Source: Gonocerus acuteangulatus (lineage: Eukaryota > Arthropoda > Insecta > Hemiptera > Coreidae). From it: a stretch of 64,000 nt of DNA. Below the pieces are notes generated by a model that saw only the letters and a list, made by a program, of their open reading frames with translations, did not search any database and was not told the DNA's origin. A program made the position numbers and the translations under genes. Location of the stretch: positions 86,962,424-87,026,423 of the forward strand of contig OX328126.1 in the NCBI GenBank assembly GCA_946811695.1. The letters are read 5' to 3'. How positions within the stretch are numbered: the stretch's first letter is position 1; every line of letters begins with the position of its first letter. This document shows, in pieces, positions 1 through 10,378 of the stretch.

Positions 1-222
1 GTCGGGATTTAAAGGTTTCTAGGTTGGTTGAATGGCAAACAGACAGAGGTAAGGAATTCCATAGCGAGGTGGCACGGGTGACGAATGATTTTTCAAATAA
101 TGCAGTACGGTTAATCTGTGTCTTGTTGTCAACCCGATAAGGATGAAGGTACTTACCGAAAAGCCAATACCAGCCCATTAAGTACGGAACCATTTCTTTA
201 TCATTTCTCTTGTACCTAACAC
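1..222. other. Unassigned sequence at left edge
   Basis: No gene recognised. A plus-strand frame stays open from about 3 to 137 without a start codon, and its translation matches nothing I know; it is probably chance or an old repeat. Confidence 0.3.
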
Positions 223-268
223 ACTAGGAGGAAAAAAACGTTAGACCTTCAGGAAGAAATCTGTATTG

Positions 269-302
269 GACGTTTCGGCTGAACGTTGGCAGCCTTCTTT
301 AG
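269..302 (-). ncRNA. Decayed hammerhead-like ribozyme core
   Basis: On the minus strand the order is CTAAAGA, a 6 bp stem (GGCTGC, loop, CAGCC), then GAAACGTC. The hammerhead core is CUGANGA-helix II-GAAA-helix III-cleavage base. One core base is changed (third base G to A), so activity is unlikely. There is also one unpaired base before helix II. Confidence 0.4.
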
Positions 303-389
303 CGCTAGGGGATCCCTAGGGAGGAGGGACGAAGACCAAGAAGACATTTAGGTGACCATGGTTGAATGTATCGATACATTCCCCTAGTG

Positions 390-423
390 CTGAAAAAGGC
401 TGCCAACGTGCAGCCGAAACGTC
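390..423 (+). ncRNA. Decayed hammerhead-like ribozyme core
   Basis: This is the mate of the core in the left arm: CTGAAAA, stem GGCTGC/GCAGCC around a CAACGT loop, then GAAACGTC. Its sixth core base is A instead of G. The two arms carry different core mutations, so their shared ancestor would read CTGAAGA, a correct hammerhead core. Confidence 0.45.
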
Positions 424-764
424 CAATACAGATTTCTTCCTGAAGGTCTGACGTTTTTTACCTCCTAGCCGATTCCCAACCATCCCTGGTCTTCGTAACA
501 AATAACCTAAAATTCATAAATTCTTACAACATTGAAATTTAAAATACTACTATTTTTTGTTTTGTCGATACATATATAGCAGCCATTTAAGTGTGTATAA
601 GACTGCCAGCCTCAAACTAGCCACGCCCAGAAAATACTTTTAGCTAGACTTGAGTAGCTAGTCCTGGTGTAGAGGTGCTGAAGAAGGAGCCACGCTGGAA
701 ATAGAGTTAGCTCTCCAATAGTGCCTGCAGATTGATGGGGAGAAATGGGATACAGCTGCTCTCT

Positions 765-792
765 CATTTCATCTCTCTTTCTCTCTCTTTTA

Positions 793-882
<90 letters not shown>

Positions 883-934
883 TTTCATCTCTCCCCCTCT
901 TTCTCTCTCCCTCTTTTTCTCTCACCATCCTACT

Positions 935-972
<38 letters not shown>

Positions 973-975
973 GCT
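765..975. repeat. (TC)n microsatellite
   Basis: Nearly pure TC dinucleotide tracts at about 798-878 and 940-971 in a pyrimidine-rich stretch. The apparent leucine/serine-rich reading frames across it are artefacts. Confidence 0.95.
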
Positions 976-1815
976 TTCTGCTTCTTCCTATGCCTCTCCC
1001 TCCAACCCCGACACGACCCCGATCGGTTTTCCATGACCTCCCACGCCAGCCTTTCAGACTTCTATTTGATTACCTCACCTTTCACTTTTTCTTATTTTCT
1101 TCACTCCTTCCTACCGACCCTACGTACTTTTTGCCAAATCTATATGTAGAGGCTAGAGTTTAGCGATTCTCTGGCGCGTTGGCCAAAACGGTATTTCCAC
1201 CAACAAAAACTGCCTCACCTTCCCTTATAAATTTTGTTTTATAATATCAATCATACACAACCTACTATTTGAGTTGAGATGACGTGCAACAACATCTCGG
1301 GTGGAAGGAATATAACAGATTAGCCCATTTGTTGCTACTAACACAGATCTGCGCGCTTGGCCGGAGTTCAAACAACTGCTCCTCTGACATATTTTGTGCC
1401 TCAGAACCGCCAACGAGCCGTATCTAAATCAAATAGTAGACTCCTAGTGTAGGAATCTTCTCATTTGCAAACCATGCCAGCTTTAAGGCCGTTAGCCCTC
1501 AGAACTTTTTACACCTGCATTCAGAAATTAGCATTGCCTGGTTGTTGAGGCTCCAGCTATGGAACAGCTGGCCAAGATTTAAGCCTTGCATTACTAAGCG
1601 GCAAATAGATTAAAACATTTTCTCTCTTCCACTTGTAGAAAATGTATACTAGATTAAGAAGAAGGACGATGTACGAAAACTAAAGGTGTTGTAAACACCA
1701 TTGTCTAAACTATGTTGTTGTAAACATTATTCCTGGGATAAATCTATTATCAATAACATGTTTAATTTTAAATTATACTTTTTTTTCCTTCCTGATAAAA
1801 TTGTTGCTGTTTCAG
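976..1815. other. Intron-like sequence before first visible Gli exon
   Basis: No gene, structured repeat or RNA was recognised. A pyrimidine-rich tract and CAG at 1813-1815 form the splice acceptor of the following exon. Confidence 0.4.
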
Positions 1816-1913
1816 AGATCCGAACGGAGCACTGCCTAATCACGGGGATCCGGAACACGATCTGCCTTTCTGGGAGACCTATGACTCCATTAACCAGCTT
1901 TACCTTCAACTAG
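1816..1913 (+). CDS. Gli: Gliotactin exon (ectodomain C-terminal part)
   Basis: A 98 bp internal exon bounded by TTTCAG at 1810-1815 and GGTAACT at 1913-1919. Its first base completes a codon from an exon off the window. It then reads DPNGALPNHG, then LPFWETYDSINQLYLQL, and leaves one base (G) for the next exon. The 'PFW.TYD..NQLYL' pattern is what cholinesterase-like adhesion proteins (neuroligin, gliotactin) have near the end of the alpha/beta-hydrolase domain. The following intron is 14.1 kb. The other two frames give longer open stretches but make no sense; phase agreement with the next exon fixes the frame. Gliotactin is a septate/tricellular junction protein, catalytically dead. I am confident of the family, less so of the exact paralogue. 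Confidence 0.8.
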
Positions 1914-2039
1914 GTAACTATAACTATCGGGTTCTGTAAATCTTGTTGCTCTAGTTCTATGTTGTTGTTTTTAAATCACCTTAAGCTGGCCGTGATTTAA
2001 ACTCAGTTCTCATGGTCTCCCCGTAGGCCGTATCTTAAA

Positions 2040-2310
2040 AAGGAGACGGTGTCCAACTAGGCTCTAGACTAGGCGCGCCTCCTAGGCACCTGGACTAGGT
2101 GGCCCAACTAGCCAATAGACTAGGTGCCCCTACTATGCTCAAAACTAGGAGCCTCTACTAGGCTGTAGACTATGCGCCTACACAAGCCACTAGACTAAGT
2201 GCCCCACAACTCTCCAGACTAGGCACCTCCAAAAGCTACCAACTAGGTGTAACCACTAGACTCCAGATTAGGTGCCTCCACCAGGCATCTAGAGTCAGTG
2301 ACTCTACTAT
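2040..2310. repeat. Degenerate CTAG-rich minisatellite, left block
   Basis: Irregular units of roughly 25-50 bp built around phrases such as CTAGACTAGGCGCCT and CTAGACTAAGTGCCCC. The same units resume at 4675-5090, so one array seems to have been split by later insertions. Confidence 0.75.
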
Positions 2311-2426
2311 TTTTTTATTTTATTTATTGGTTCTTTGTTATAGGGCAATGCCCTCTACAAATATTTTGGATTATTGCATATATTTTGGATTATTCTTCAA
2401 CTGACCCTTTTTTCCCAATCTTCTTA

Positions 2427-2616
2427 TTTTCGTGGTAGGCGGAAGGTCAATTAATAAAAACTTCGCCATACAGTATCACCAACTTTATTCATTATATATG
2501 TAATTTTTCCCCTGAAGAGGCACCAAAAAAGGTGTGAAACATGTAGGGACGGAATAAAGTTGGTGATACTGTATGGTGAAGTTTTTATTAATTGACCTTC
2601 CGCTTACCACGAAAAT
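2427..2616. repeat. Inverted-repeat element, family beta
   Basis: Arms of about 65 bp (2427-2490 and 2550-2616) are close reverse complements. The loop between them carries a hammerhead-like motif that matches the motif in the 330 bp palindrome at 48998-49325. Confidence 0.75.
2508..2549 (+). ncRNA. Hammerhead-like ribozyme motif
   Basis: The order is TCCC (helix I), CTGAAGA (2512-2518), helix II GCACC/GGTGT around an A-rich loop, GAAA (2536-2539), a self-complementary ACATGT as a minimal helix III, then cleavage base A (2545) and GGGA closing helix I. The core is intact. It departs from the standard by one unpaired G between the core and helix II, and by a helix III so short that it would need dimerisation. 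Confidence 0.5.
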
Positions 2617-2966
2617 AATAACATATTTTGGATTTTTTACATAACACTTCCTTACATATCAAAATATCCAACCATAAAGTAATAGAAAAAAACTAAATAC
2701 GTCAATAAATAGATTTTACCTAAAATAGTAATATGAAAATAATAGTTAATCAAACAATCTATGTACATGCTAGATAACGTAAGACATAAATAGGTCTAAA
2801 TGGTATTTCAAACTAAATAGTAAAACCAAATACATGCCATGTATGGAACAGTACAAAAACTATAAAGATAAAGTAATGCAAGCAAAGCATTTATATGAAA
2901 ATCAAAATAAAGAAAAGGAAATTAGGCAAACCACATGCTATCATAAGAGGAATATAAGGAAAAAAG

Positions 2967-3992
2967 TCCGTCTCGCAGGAACTGCATCATCTTAGCTGCA
3001 TCATCTTAGGTTCCGTTCATATACCTAGTCTAATTTGGAAAGATTAAAATAGAAGCAGTTATTATTTTGGTTCCACCAGTCTTTTTTTTAAATTAATTAT
3101 TATAATGGCGTGTCAACCCTTAAGGTCACTAACGCCATTCCTATGTGTAGTAAAGTCTTGAAAGGTCATGATATACGATCTTACCTGGAAGGGTCGCCTA
3201 ACACTAGGTCCCGCTAGTTACAAGGTCTTGGAATCTTGAAAATCTATATTTCTAACAATAAATTGTTTTTGTTATTTTACTTAACCAGTTTTATTGTCAA
3301 ATACATTATCCAACTATAAGCAATTAAAAAATAACAAGGAATAAAACAGACAAAAAGAACCCTTCGAATAAACGAAATCAATTAATTTAAAGTTTTAAGC
3401 ACTTATTTCTCCGATTGACATGGCCTAATTAAAACTTTCTTAGGAACCTTTTTTGTAGAGCATTTAGTAAGCTTTCGAATGGTAATCTTCCCCTTCACAA
3501 GATTGTCAACGGTTCTCGAGATACAAACGAATGTATACAACGTTACCAAAACTTTTTATGCCTGTTAATAAAATATTTTATTCTAACCCTTCCTTAACTC
3601 CAAACGTAACCAAAATTTCAATATATTAGTTTTTATGAAAGTAGAACATGCAGAAAATGTTTCAATTGAATCCCATGATTCTAAGTACCCAAACCAAAAA
3701 CGGTATTCAAAAACTATTTTTCCCATTTTCTCGAAAACGGTTAAAGCTATCGCCTTGAAAATGGTTTCATTCGTTTTCCTAGCCCAGGAAGCATATAAAA
3801 CGAGTACTTACAAGCTTATGAACTCAAAAACGTAAGCGATACGATTTTTTTTGCGCGAATTTCGCCCCAAACGCCATCTTCCAGTAGGCGGATTTTGCTG
3901 GTTAACGAACTTGACCTTTCAAATTAGACGAAAGATTTTTGTACCAAATTTCATCAAAATCGGACCATTCGTCTGGGAGCTACAGAGCGAAC

Positions 3993-4065
<73 letters not shown>

Positions 4066-4203
4066 AATTTGAACCACCGTTATTTTTGGTCTCTAGCGGT
4101 TCTGAAACGCGAAATTTTCTAGTCGGCACTTCCGGATTGTTTCATTGTATCAACCTTATAAGCGGGGTTCCTTCCTATGGGGGAGGGAGGAACCGCGCTA
4201 AAA
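2967..4203 (+). mobile_element. Family B element, copy 1 (Helentron/HINE-like)
   Basis: It starts TCCGTCTCGCAGGAACTGC and ends in a hairpin (GGTTCC... ...GGGAGGAACC) followed by GCGCTAAAA. The 5' subterminal region normally carries CTTAGCGCGGTTCC, the reverse complement of the 3' hairpin arm; in this copy it is partly duplicated and damaged. An (AT)n tract lies at about 3996-4063, just before the conserved 3' block. There is no coding sequence. This layout fits non-autonomous Helitron relatives; class is inferred. Confidence 0.65.
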
Positions 4204-4674
4204 ACCTTTCTACAATAGACACACTAAACTTATCATTTCTTATTAGCAAGAGAATGCCACCACTTGCACGACCGAACTTCCTCACTTTAACTGGAGAAAC
4301 GGATATACAGATGAAGCCTTCTATAGATGTCGGTAGAGAGACTGGTTCTATGACGGTATGATGGGTTTCCAAGCAGCAGAGAAGGTCCAGGCCCGAGATA
4401 GCGCCATAAGTAGATAGGTTATGGAGGCCCCTGGAGTGTGATTTCCTTCATATTGAGAGATCTTGATCTAATGCCGAAAGTCTTCGAGTCAACATTATTC
4501 CCAGTTAAGCTGTGTTCAGTTGGCCGGATGACCCGCCCTTTCTTGATAAAAAATCTTTCATCGAGACTTGTGACGTGGCCTTTCTTCTGAGGACTCTGAA
4601 CTTGATCCAACTGTCCTAGCAAATCCTGGTGACGAACCTCCATTGTATGCTGTGCAGGACCAACAGAAGCAGCA
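4204..4674. other. Unassigned sequence between repeats
   Basis: Nothing recognisable. Short open frames on both strands lack similarity or splice logic. Confidence 0.35.
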
Positions 4675-5090
4675 GTGACTCTACAAGCCACTAGACAAGG
4701 TAAGCCCTACTAGGCTCTAAACTGGGCCCCAATACTAGGCGCTAAACTAGGAGCCTCTACTAGGCTCTAGACTAGGCGCCTACACAAGCCACTAGTCTAA
4801 GTGCCCCCACTACACTCCAGACTAGGCGCCTCCACAAGCCTTTAAACTAGGTGCACTCACTAGACTCCAGACCAGGTGTCTCTACAAGCCACTAGATAAG
4901 CTGCCACAACTAAGCTCCAAATTGGTGGCCCCACTAGGCTCTAGACTGGTGTTCCCACAAGGCATGTATAGGTCTGCCACAAACAAAAGAACTAGACAGT
5001 GCGCAGGCGCTGCAGCCAGCCCATGTCTTTGTGGGCGGACTATGGACTAAGTGCCTACACTAGGCTCTACGTGTATTAACAAAGATCGAT
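4675..5090. repeat. Degenerate CTAG-rich minisatellite, right block
   Basis: It has the same unit vocabulary as 2040-2310 (CTAGACTAGGCGCCTAC, CCACTAG, AAGTGCCCCCAC). The family B and beta insertions lie between the two blocks. Confidence 0.7.
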
Positions 5091-5114
5091 TCTAGCAAAG
5101 GTATCTGGTAAAAG

Positions 5115-6227
5115 TCCGACTCGCAGGACCTGCATCATCTTAGCGCGGTTCCTCTTCATATCCCTATATTCATTTGAAAAGCTTAGAATAGTAACAGACA
5201 ATATTATCCTCGGCCTTTGTTCACAGGGTTTTATGGCTTTACCTGTTCGGGTCCGCCAGACCCTAGAATCCTCTTCTACAGATACTTCATTTAATACGTT
5301 TCAATGACTTGGAAAATATCAAAATTTTTCACATATTCCTCTGTTCTTTTACTATAGTAATAATTCTATAAATAAAATCAATTAAAAAATAAAATAAAAA
5401 AACCAACAGCATGAATGCAATTGAAAATATTAAAAAGACGTCATCGAATCTCTTTCTCTTGGCAAGCTATATTTCTAACAATGAATTGTTTTTCTTATTT
5501 TACCTAATCTGTTTCATTGTCAAATACATTATCCAACTATAAGCAATTAAAAAATAACAAGGAATAAAAACAGACAAAAAAAAAACCGTTCGAATAAACT
5601 AAATCAATTACTTCAAAGTTTAAGCACTTATTTCTCCGATTGACATCACCTAATCAAACATTGTTTCAGAGTCTTTTTTGTAGAGAATTTATAAAGCTTT
5701 CAAATAATCTCTATCCACTTATCACGATTTCCCAACCGTGTTCGAGTAATTAATGAAATTATACGAAGTTCCCAAAACTTTTCATATCTGTTCATAAAAT
5801 ATTTTATTCTAACCCTTCCTTAACTCCAAACGTAACCAAAATTTCAACATGTTAGTTTTGATGAAATTCAAACATGCAAAAAATGTTATAACTGAATCCC
5901 ATGATTCTAAGTGACCAAACCAAAAACTTGATTTAACAACTTTTTTCCGATTTTCTCAGAATCGGCTAAAGCTATCGACTTTAAAATGGTTTCATTCGTT
6001 TTACTAGCCCAAGAAGCCTATAAAACGAATACTTACAAGCTTATGAACTCAAAAACGTAAGCGTTACGATTTTTTTTCGCGAATTTCGCCCCAAACGCCA
6101 TCTTCCAAGGGCGGATTTTGCTGGTTAACAAGCTTGACCTTTCAAATTGGACGACGGATTTTTGTACCAAATTTCATCCAAATCGGACCATCAGGGACGC
6201 CAGAAATCCGCGAACAGACAAATATAA

Positions 6228-6307
<80 letters not shown>

Positions 6308-6440
6308 TTGAACCACCGTTATTTTCGGTTTCTAGGGGTTCTGAAACGCGAAATTTTCTAGTCGGCACTTCCGGATTGTTCATGAGATCAACCTTATAAT
6401 CGGGGTTCCACCCTATGAAGGGAGGGAGGAACCTCGCTAA
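5115..6440 (+). mobile_element. Family B element, copy 2
   Basis: A near full-length copy. It begins TCCGACTCGCAGGACCTGC, carries the 5' subterminal TTAGCGCGGTTCC, has a (AT)n tract at about 6225-6303, and ends with the hairpin GGTTCC.../...GGAGGAACC and CGCTAAAA. Flanks are A-rich at both ends. Confidence 0.7.
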
Positions 6441-7339
6441 AACCAGGAGTCACCGTAACTACCCAAGTATCTGGCGACCCCGATCTGTCACCTCGACAAA
6501 CTGCTGTCTCCATAGAAGTTATAAAACTTTCCGAATCAGGACTTGAATTTTTTAGTTTCCTTCTGTCCCAGGAATAAAGAAGACGAATTGCTTATGACTT
6601 TCAGAAAACTTTAATACGATATGTTTCTTTTAGAATATACACGTCCGATTCTTTATTTATGTTCTTTTGTTGGTACAAAAATGACATTAATGTTTTTAGC
6701 CGGATCTACAAAAAAGTCCGTCCCGCAGGACTGCATCATCTTAGCGCGGTTCCGTTCATATCCCTAGACTAATTTGGAAAGATTAAAATAGAAGCAGTTA
6801 TTATTTTGGTTCCACCAGTCTTTTTTTTTAATAAATTATTATAATGGAGTGTCAACCCTTAAGGTCACTAACGCCATTCTTGTGAGTAGTAAAGTCTTGA
6901 AAGGTCATGATTTACAATCTTACCTGGAAGGGTCGGCTACACTAGAAACCTACCCGCTAGTGACAAGGTCTTGGAATCTTGGAAATCTATATTTCTAACA
7001 ATAAATTGTTTTTGTTATTTTACTTAACCAGTTTTATTGTCAAATACATTATCCAACTATAAGCAATTAAAAAATAACAAGAAATAAAACAGACAAAAAG
7101 AACCATTGGAATACAAAAAAGGTTCTGATGAAAGTTTTGATTAGACGATGTCAATCGGAGAAATAAGTGCTTAAAACTTTAAAGTAATTGATTTCGCTTA
7201 TTCGAACTGTTCTTTTTGTCTGTTTTTATTCCTTGTTATTTTTTAACTGCTTATAGTTGGATAATGTATTTGATAATAAATCAGGTTAAGAAAAATAAGA
7301 AAAACAATTTAATCTTAGTGATATGGATTCCCAAGATAT

Positions 7340-7590
7340 AGCTTTTCAACTGCCTAGCGGGGTCCTTCCTAGGGCGGGTTGGCCTATCCAGGTACGATCG
7401 TAAATAAGACCTTTCTTGAAAGTAAAGATGTAACTGTCAACTTTGGTCCTCCTCTGCCTCCCGGCACTTTCAATGCTGACGAAGGCTACCAATGAGTAGC
7501 CGAAACGTCCTAAATATAGATTTTTTAACAAAAATCGTATTGAGGTTTCTTTAGCCGAATCCCAACCATTCCATCTTTACTTATCACCTC
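7340..7590 (+). repeat. Family alpha element inside copy B3
   Basis: It contains the best-preserved alpha hammerhead core (7476-7509) and the family tail TAGCCGAATCCCAACC at about 7550. It lies between two parts of the left-facing family B half, so it is a later insertion. Confidence 0.5.
7476..7509 (+). ncRNA. Hammerhead-like ribozyme core, intact
   Basis: CTGACGA (7476-7482), one unpaired A, helix II GGCTAC/GTAGCC (6 perfect pairs, loop CAATGA), GAAA (7502-7505), and ACGTC ending at 7509. ACGT is self-complementary and would form helix III between two molecules. All invariant core bases are present. Helix I pairing around the core is poor here (one clear G-C pair), so self-cleavage in cis is doubtful. 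Confidence 0.5.
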
Positions 7591-7727
7591 GACGGCTAAC
7601 TATCTAATCTTCATGCTTTCTAGAAATGTGGACCCAAAATAATAACAGCTTCTATTTTAATCATTTTAAATGAGTCTAGAGATAAGAACGGAACCGCGCT
7701 AAGATGATGCAGTTCCTGCGAGTCGGG

Positions 7728-9101
7728 CTTTTTGACCTTTGATATAATACTCCAAGAAATTGCTAGCCCAAGAAGGTGCTTCAAGTTGGAAGGAAGGTTC
7801 TATAGATCTGTTACAGCTATGTCTATTTTTTTCTGAACATCTCGTTAGTAAATAGATGAAATAAAATGCTTGGAAGGGAATTGCCTATAATGCAGAAAGA
7901 AAGGGAAATATAAGGGCTGGAGATGAAGGGAAGGTTTGTAAGTGGATTTTACCTCGAGATGTCCAAAGGGTAGGGAGCAGCACATTTTGGGGCAGAGCAA
8001 AGTAGGAAAAGATGAAACTAGAAAGAGTGAGAGATAAAAGCAAGGAAGGCTGTTAGGTGTTGTATCTGATGTCTGGCGTGTGAACAGTGTGATTGTACGA
8101 CTTTTCAATAGACTACAGTTCGGTGGAGATTTCATAGCAAATAAGGTTAGCAAATAGAACTATCGTATAGATTTTAGTGTGCGAAAACGTTCGCGGGCTG
8201 CGTATATGGTTTAAAATAGAACCACCAAGATACAAGGCTTTGATGTTTGGTGCCACACTCTTTGATCATCGTCGCCACTAGGCTTACTCGCTCACTTCGG
8301 CATTTGAGTGAGTGTGATATTATATTTTTTTAATGGAATTTTACAAATTGTCCGGTATGCCAGATCCAATCTAAAAGTGGCTCGGTTCTTGTCCAAGTCT
8401 AGATGGACACGGAATTTACAAAGCCAACATCCAAAACACAACTAGTGAATAACATTTTTCATGTTCCATCCTACACAAAAGAACATCATCACAAGCCGTC
8501 TCAGGTGAACTGAAATGGTAGGCAAAACTTGAAAACAAGAGGAGGACTAGTGCTTTCTGCAGGGACAAAGCAACCTTTGACAATGTTGATATGGTGACTA
8601 ACACACTCTACAGAAATAATAAGACTTGCAGAAACCTTTGTCTGTAATTCTTAACGTTTTTATATAAATTTCTTATGTTTTGTTTCAATATTTTTCAAAA
8701 AAATTAACAATCTATTCTAATGACATCTTGAAAAAAATTATGTATTCGGAGCCACAGACCAAGACGACAGAAAAACACAACGAAAATATTTTACTCCGCC
8801 TCATTTTGGCACAAAAACGTTTACAAACTAAGTTAAATAAATATACATAATTTACTCAAAATCGGTTACAGATGTCAGATGGTTTTATTCGATTACTTAT
8901 TTTAAAATTGTAACTTTATATAAGTTAATTTAATTTAAATTTTAACGTCCATTATTATTAACTGTGAATTTTGGGACGAGTTATCTACAGGTTACCACCC
9001 TTTTCTAGTCAGAATAGGGCTGAGATGCCTTTTCTTTTTTCTAATGAAAAACCACCACCCCATAGTAGGAATCGAACTCACGACCTTTGGCACGAAGTGT
9101 A
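7728..9101. other. Unassigned intron sequence
   Basis: No coding or structural feature stands out. Around 8640-9060 the sequence resembles parts of family D (the TTTTAACGTCCATTATTATT phrase recurs near 12590), so an eroded Helitron remnant is likely. Confidence 0.35.
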
Positions 9102-9519
9102 TCTATATATATAAAAATCACGTGCCTGTCTGTTATCTGTTTGTTCCTTACACAAATCCACACCGTTTGACCGATTTTGACCAAACTTGGCACACTGGTA
9201 GGTCTTGATCCGGGAAGTCTCGTAGTCTAGGTCAAAAATCTCTACCAGCTGTCTGTTTGTATGTTTGTTCCTTGTACAAATGCACACCGTTTGACCGATT
9301 TTGACCAAACTTGGCACACACCTATATCTTGATCCAGGGGGTGTTATAGGCCAGGTTAAAATCGTCTAGAACTTACAGTTCGGAGGTAACGCGTTCGAAA
9401 CTGTGAACCCGAACATTTTGTGTTATTAGATTTTAATATTACTTATTTGGTTTCAAATTAATTTTGGATTTTATACATGCAGAAAGTAGGGGTAGCATGG
9501 CACGCCGGGCAAAAGCTAG
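9102..9519 (+). mobile_element. Family A Helitron, copy 1
   Basis: Canonical Helitron ends: 5' TCTATATATATAAAA after an A, and 3' CGCCGGGCAAAAGCTAG before a T, with no target duplication. Inside are about two tandem units of ~118 bp carrying 'CCGATTTTGACCAAACTTGG'. Non-autonomous: no Rep/helicase. Confidence 0.75.
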
Positions 9520-9898
9520 TAAATTAAAAATATTCAGAAATGTAACACTACTGCCTTATTTATGTTATATAAAAAGTTATATACATGTTTAATATTTAGG
9601 AATGGAAGGAAGACGTTTATTACATGAAGCTTGATTGAACAGCTGTAATATTGTTTTGTTTTTTTTATTTAATGAGTTTTTGAAAGATTGTAGATTGTGT
9701 GAGCTAATTAGAAGGATGTTGATTTATTCATCAAAGGCTATAAAATAGATTGGTGGAATAGCCTTTATAAGTCCTAAATGAATGAGCAGGCTATAAAGGT
9801 ATAAAGCCTTTTAGTGGCTCCAGTTAATCAGCTCTCTTCATTCCGGGGTCTTGCTCTTTATTCTGGGCCCTATTTAGTTTTTATTATTCCGCCTTAAA

Positions 9899-10360
9899 CA
9901 CCTTATTCTCTTATATCTATACATGTTCCTCTTCCTTTCCCTCCCTCTCTCTCTTTTTTTTTTTTTCATAAATATACCTTATTCTCTTATATCTATGTAT
10001 ACATGTTCCTCTTCCTTTCCCTCCCTCTCTCTCTTTCTTTTTCATAAATATACCTTATTCTCTTATATCTATGTATACATGTTCCTCTTCCTTTCCCTCC
10101 CTCTCTCTCTTTCTTTTTCATAAATATACCTTATTCTCTTATATCTATGTATACATGTTCCTCTTCCTTTCCCTCCCTCTCTCTCTTTCTTTTTCATAAA
10201 TATACCTTATTCTCTTATATCTATGTATACATGTTCCTCTTCCTTTCCCTCCCTCTCTCTCTTTCTTTTTCATAAATATACCTTATTCTCTTATATCTAT
10301 GTATACATGTTCCTCTTCCTTTCCCTCCCTTTCTCTCTTTCTTTTTCATAAATATACCTT
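9899..10360. repeat. 76 bp minisatellite, about 6 copies
   Basis: The phrase TACCTTATTCTCTTATATC recurs at exactly 76 bp spacing (9975, 10051, 10127, 10203, 10279, with a last partial unit from 10355). Units are almost identical, so the array is young or homogenised. Confidence 0.95.
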
Positions 10361-10378
10361 CGTAACTTTTAAATGTTT

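Larger units (their letters stand above)
226..470. repeat. Inverted-repeat element, family alpha
   Basis: Two arms of about 85 bp (about 227-312 and 382-468) are reverse complements with scattered mismatches, separated by a spacer of about 70 bp. Each arm carries a hammerhead-like core facing outward. The sequence after the right arm, ending AGCCGAATCCCAACC-like around 468-487, recurs near 7548 and 19482. This identifies a dispersed family. No coding sequence is seen; elements with this kind of motif are often Penelope-related, which is inference here. Confidence 0.6.
6717..7727. mobile_element. Family B copy 3, two 5' halves head-to-head
   Basis: A family B 5' end runs rightward from 6717. 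A second 5' end runs leftward from 7727 (reading CCCGACTCGCAGGAACTGC on the minus strand). The internal parts meet near 7125: segments 6980-7110 and 7195-7310 are reverse complements. Neither half has the 3' hairpin. An alpha-family element (7340-7590) sits in the left-facing half. Confidence 0.65.

Noticed and set aside
732..1163. Overlapping Leu/Ser-rich open frames over the (TC)n tract
   Set aside because: Pure dinucleotide repeat translation in two frames; no coding character.
1701..1913. 70-codon frame ending at the first Gli exon
   Set aside because: Wrong frame; the exon in the shifted frame matches the gliotactin family and splice phase.
3939..4361. Tyr/Ile-repeat frames over (AT)n tracts here and at 6118, 13912, 19173, 47575, 48895, 54795
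   Set aside because: Microsatellite artefacts; the flanking residues are translations of non-coding family B, C or A ends.
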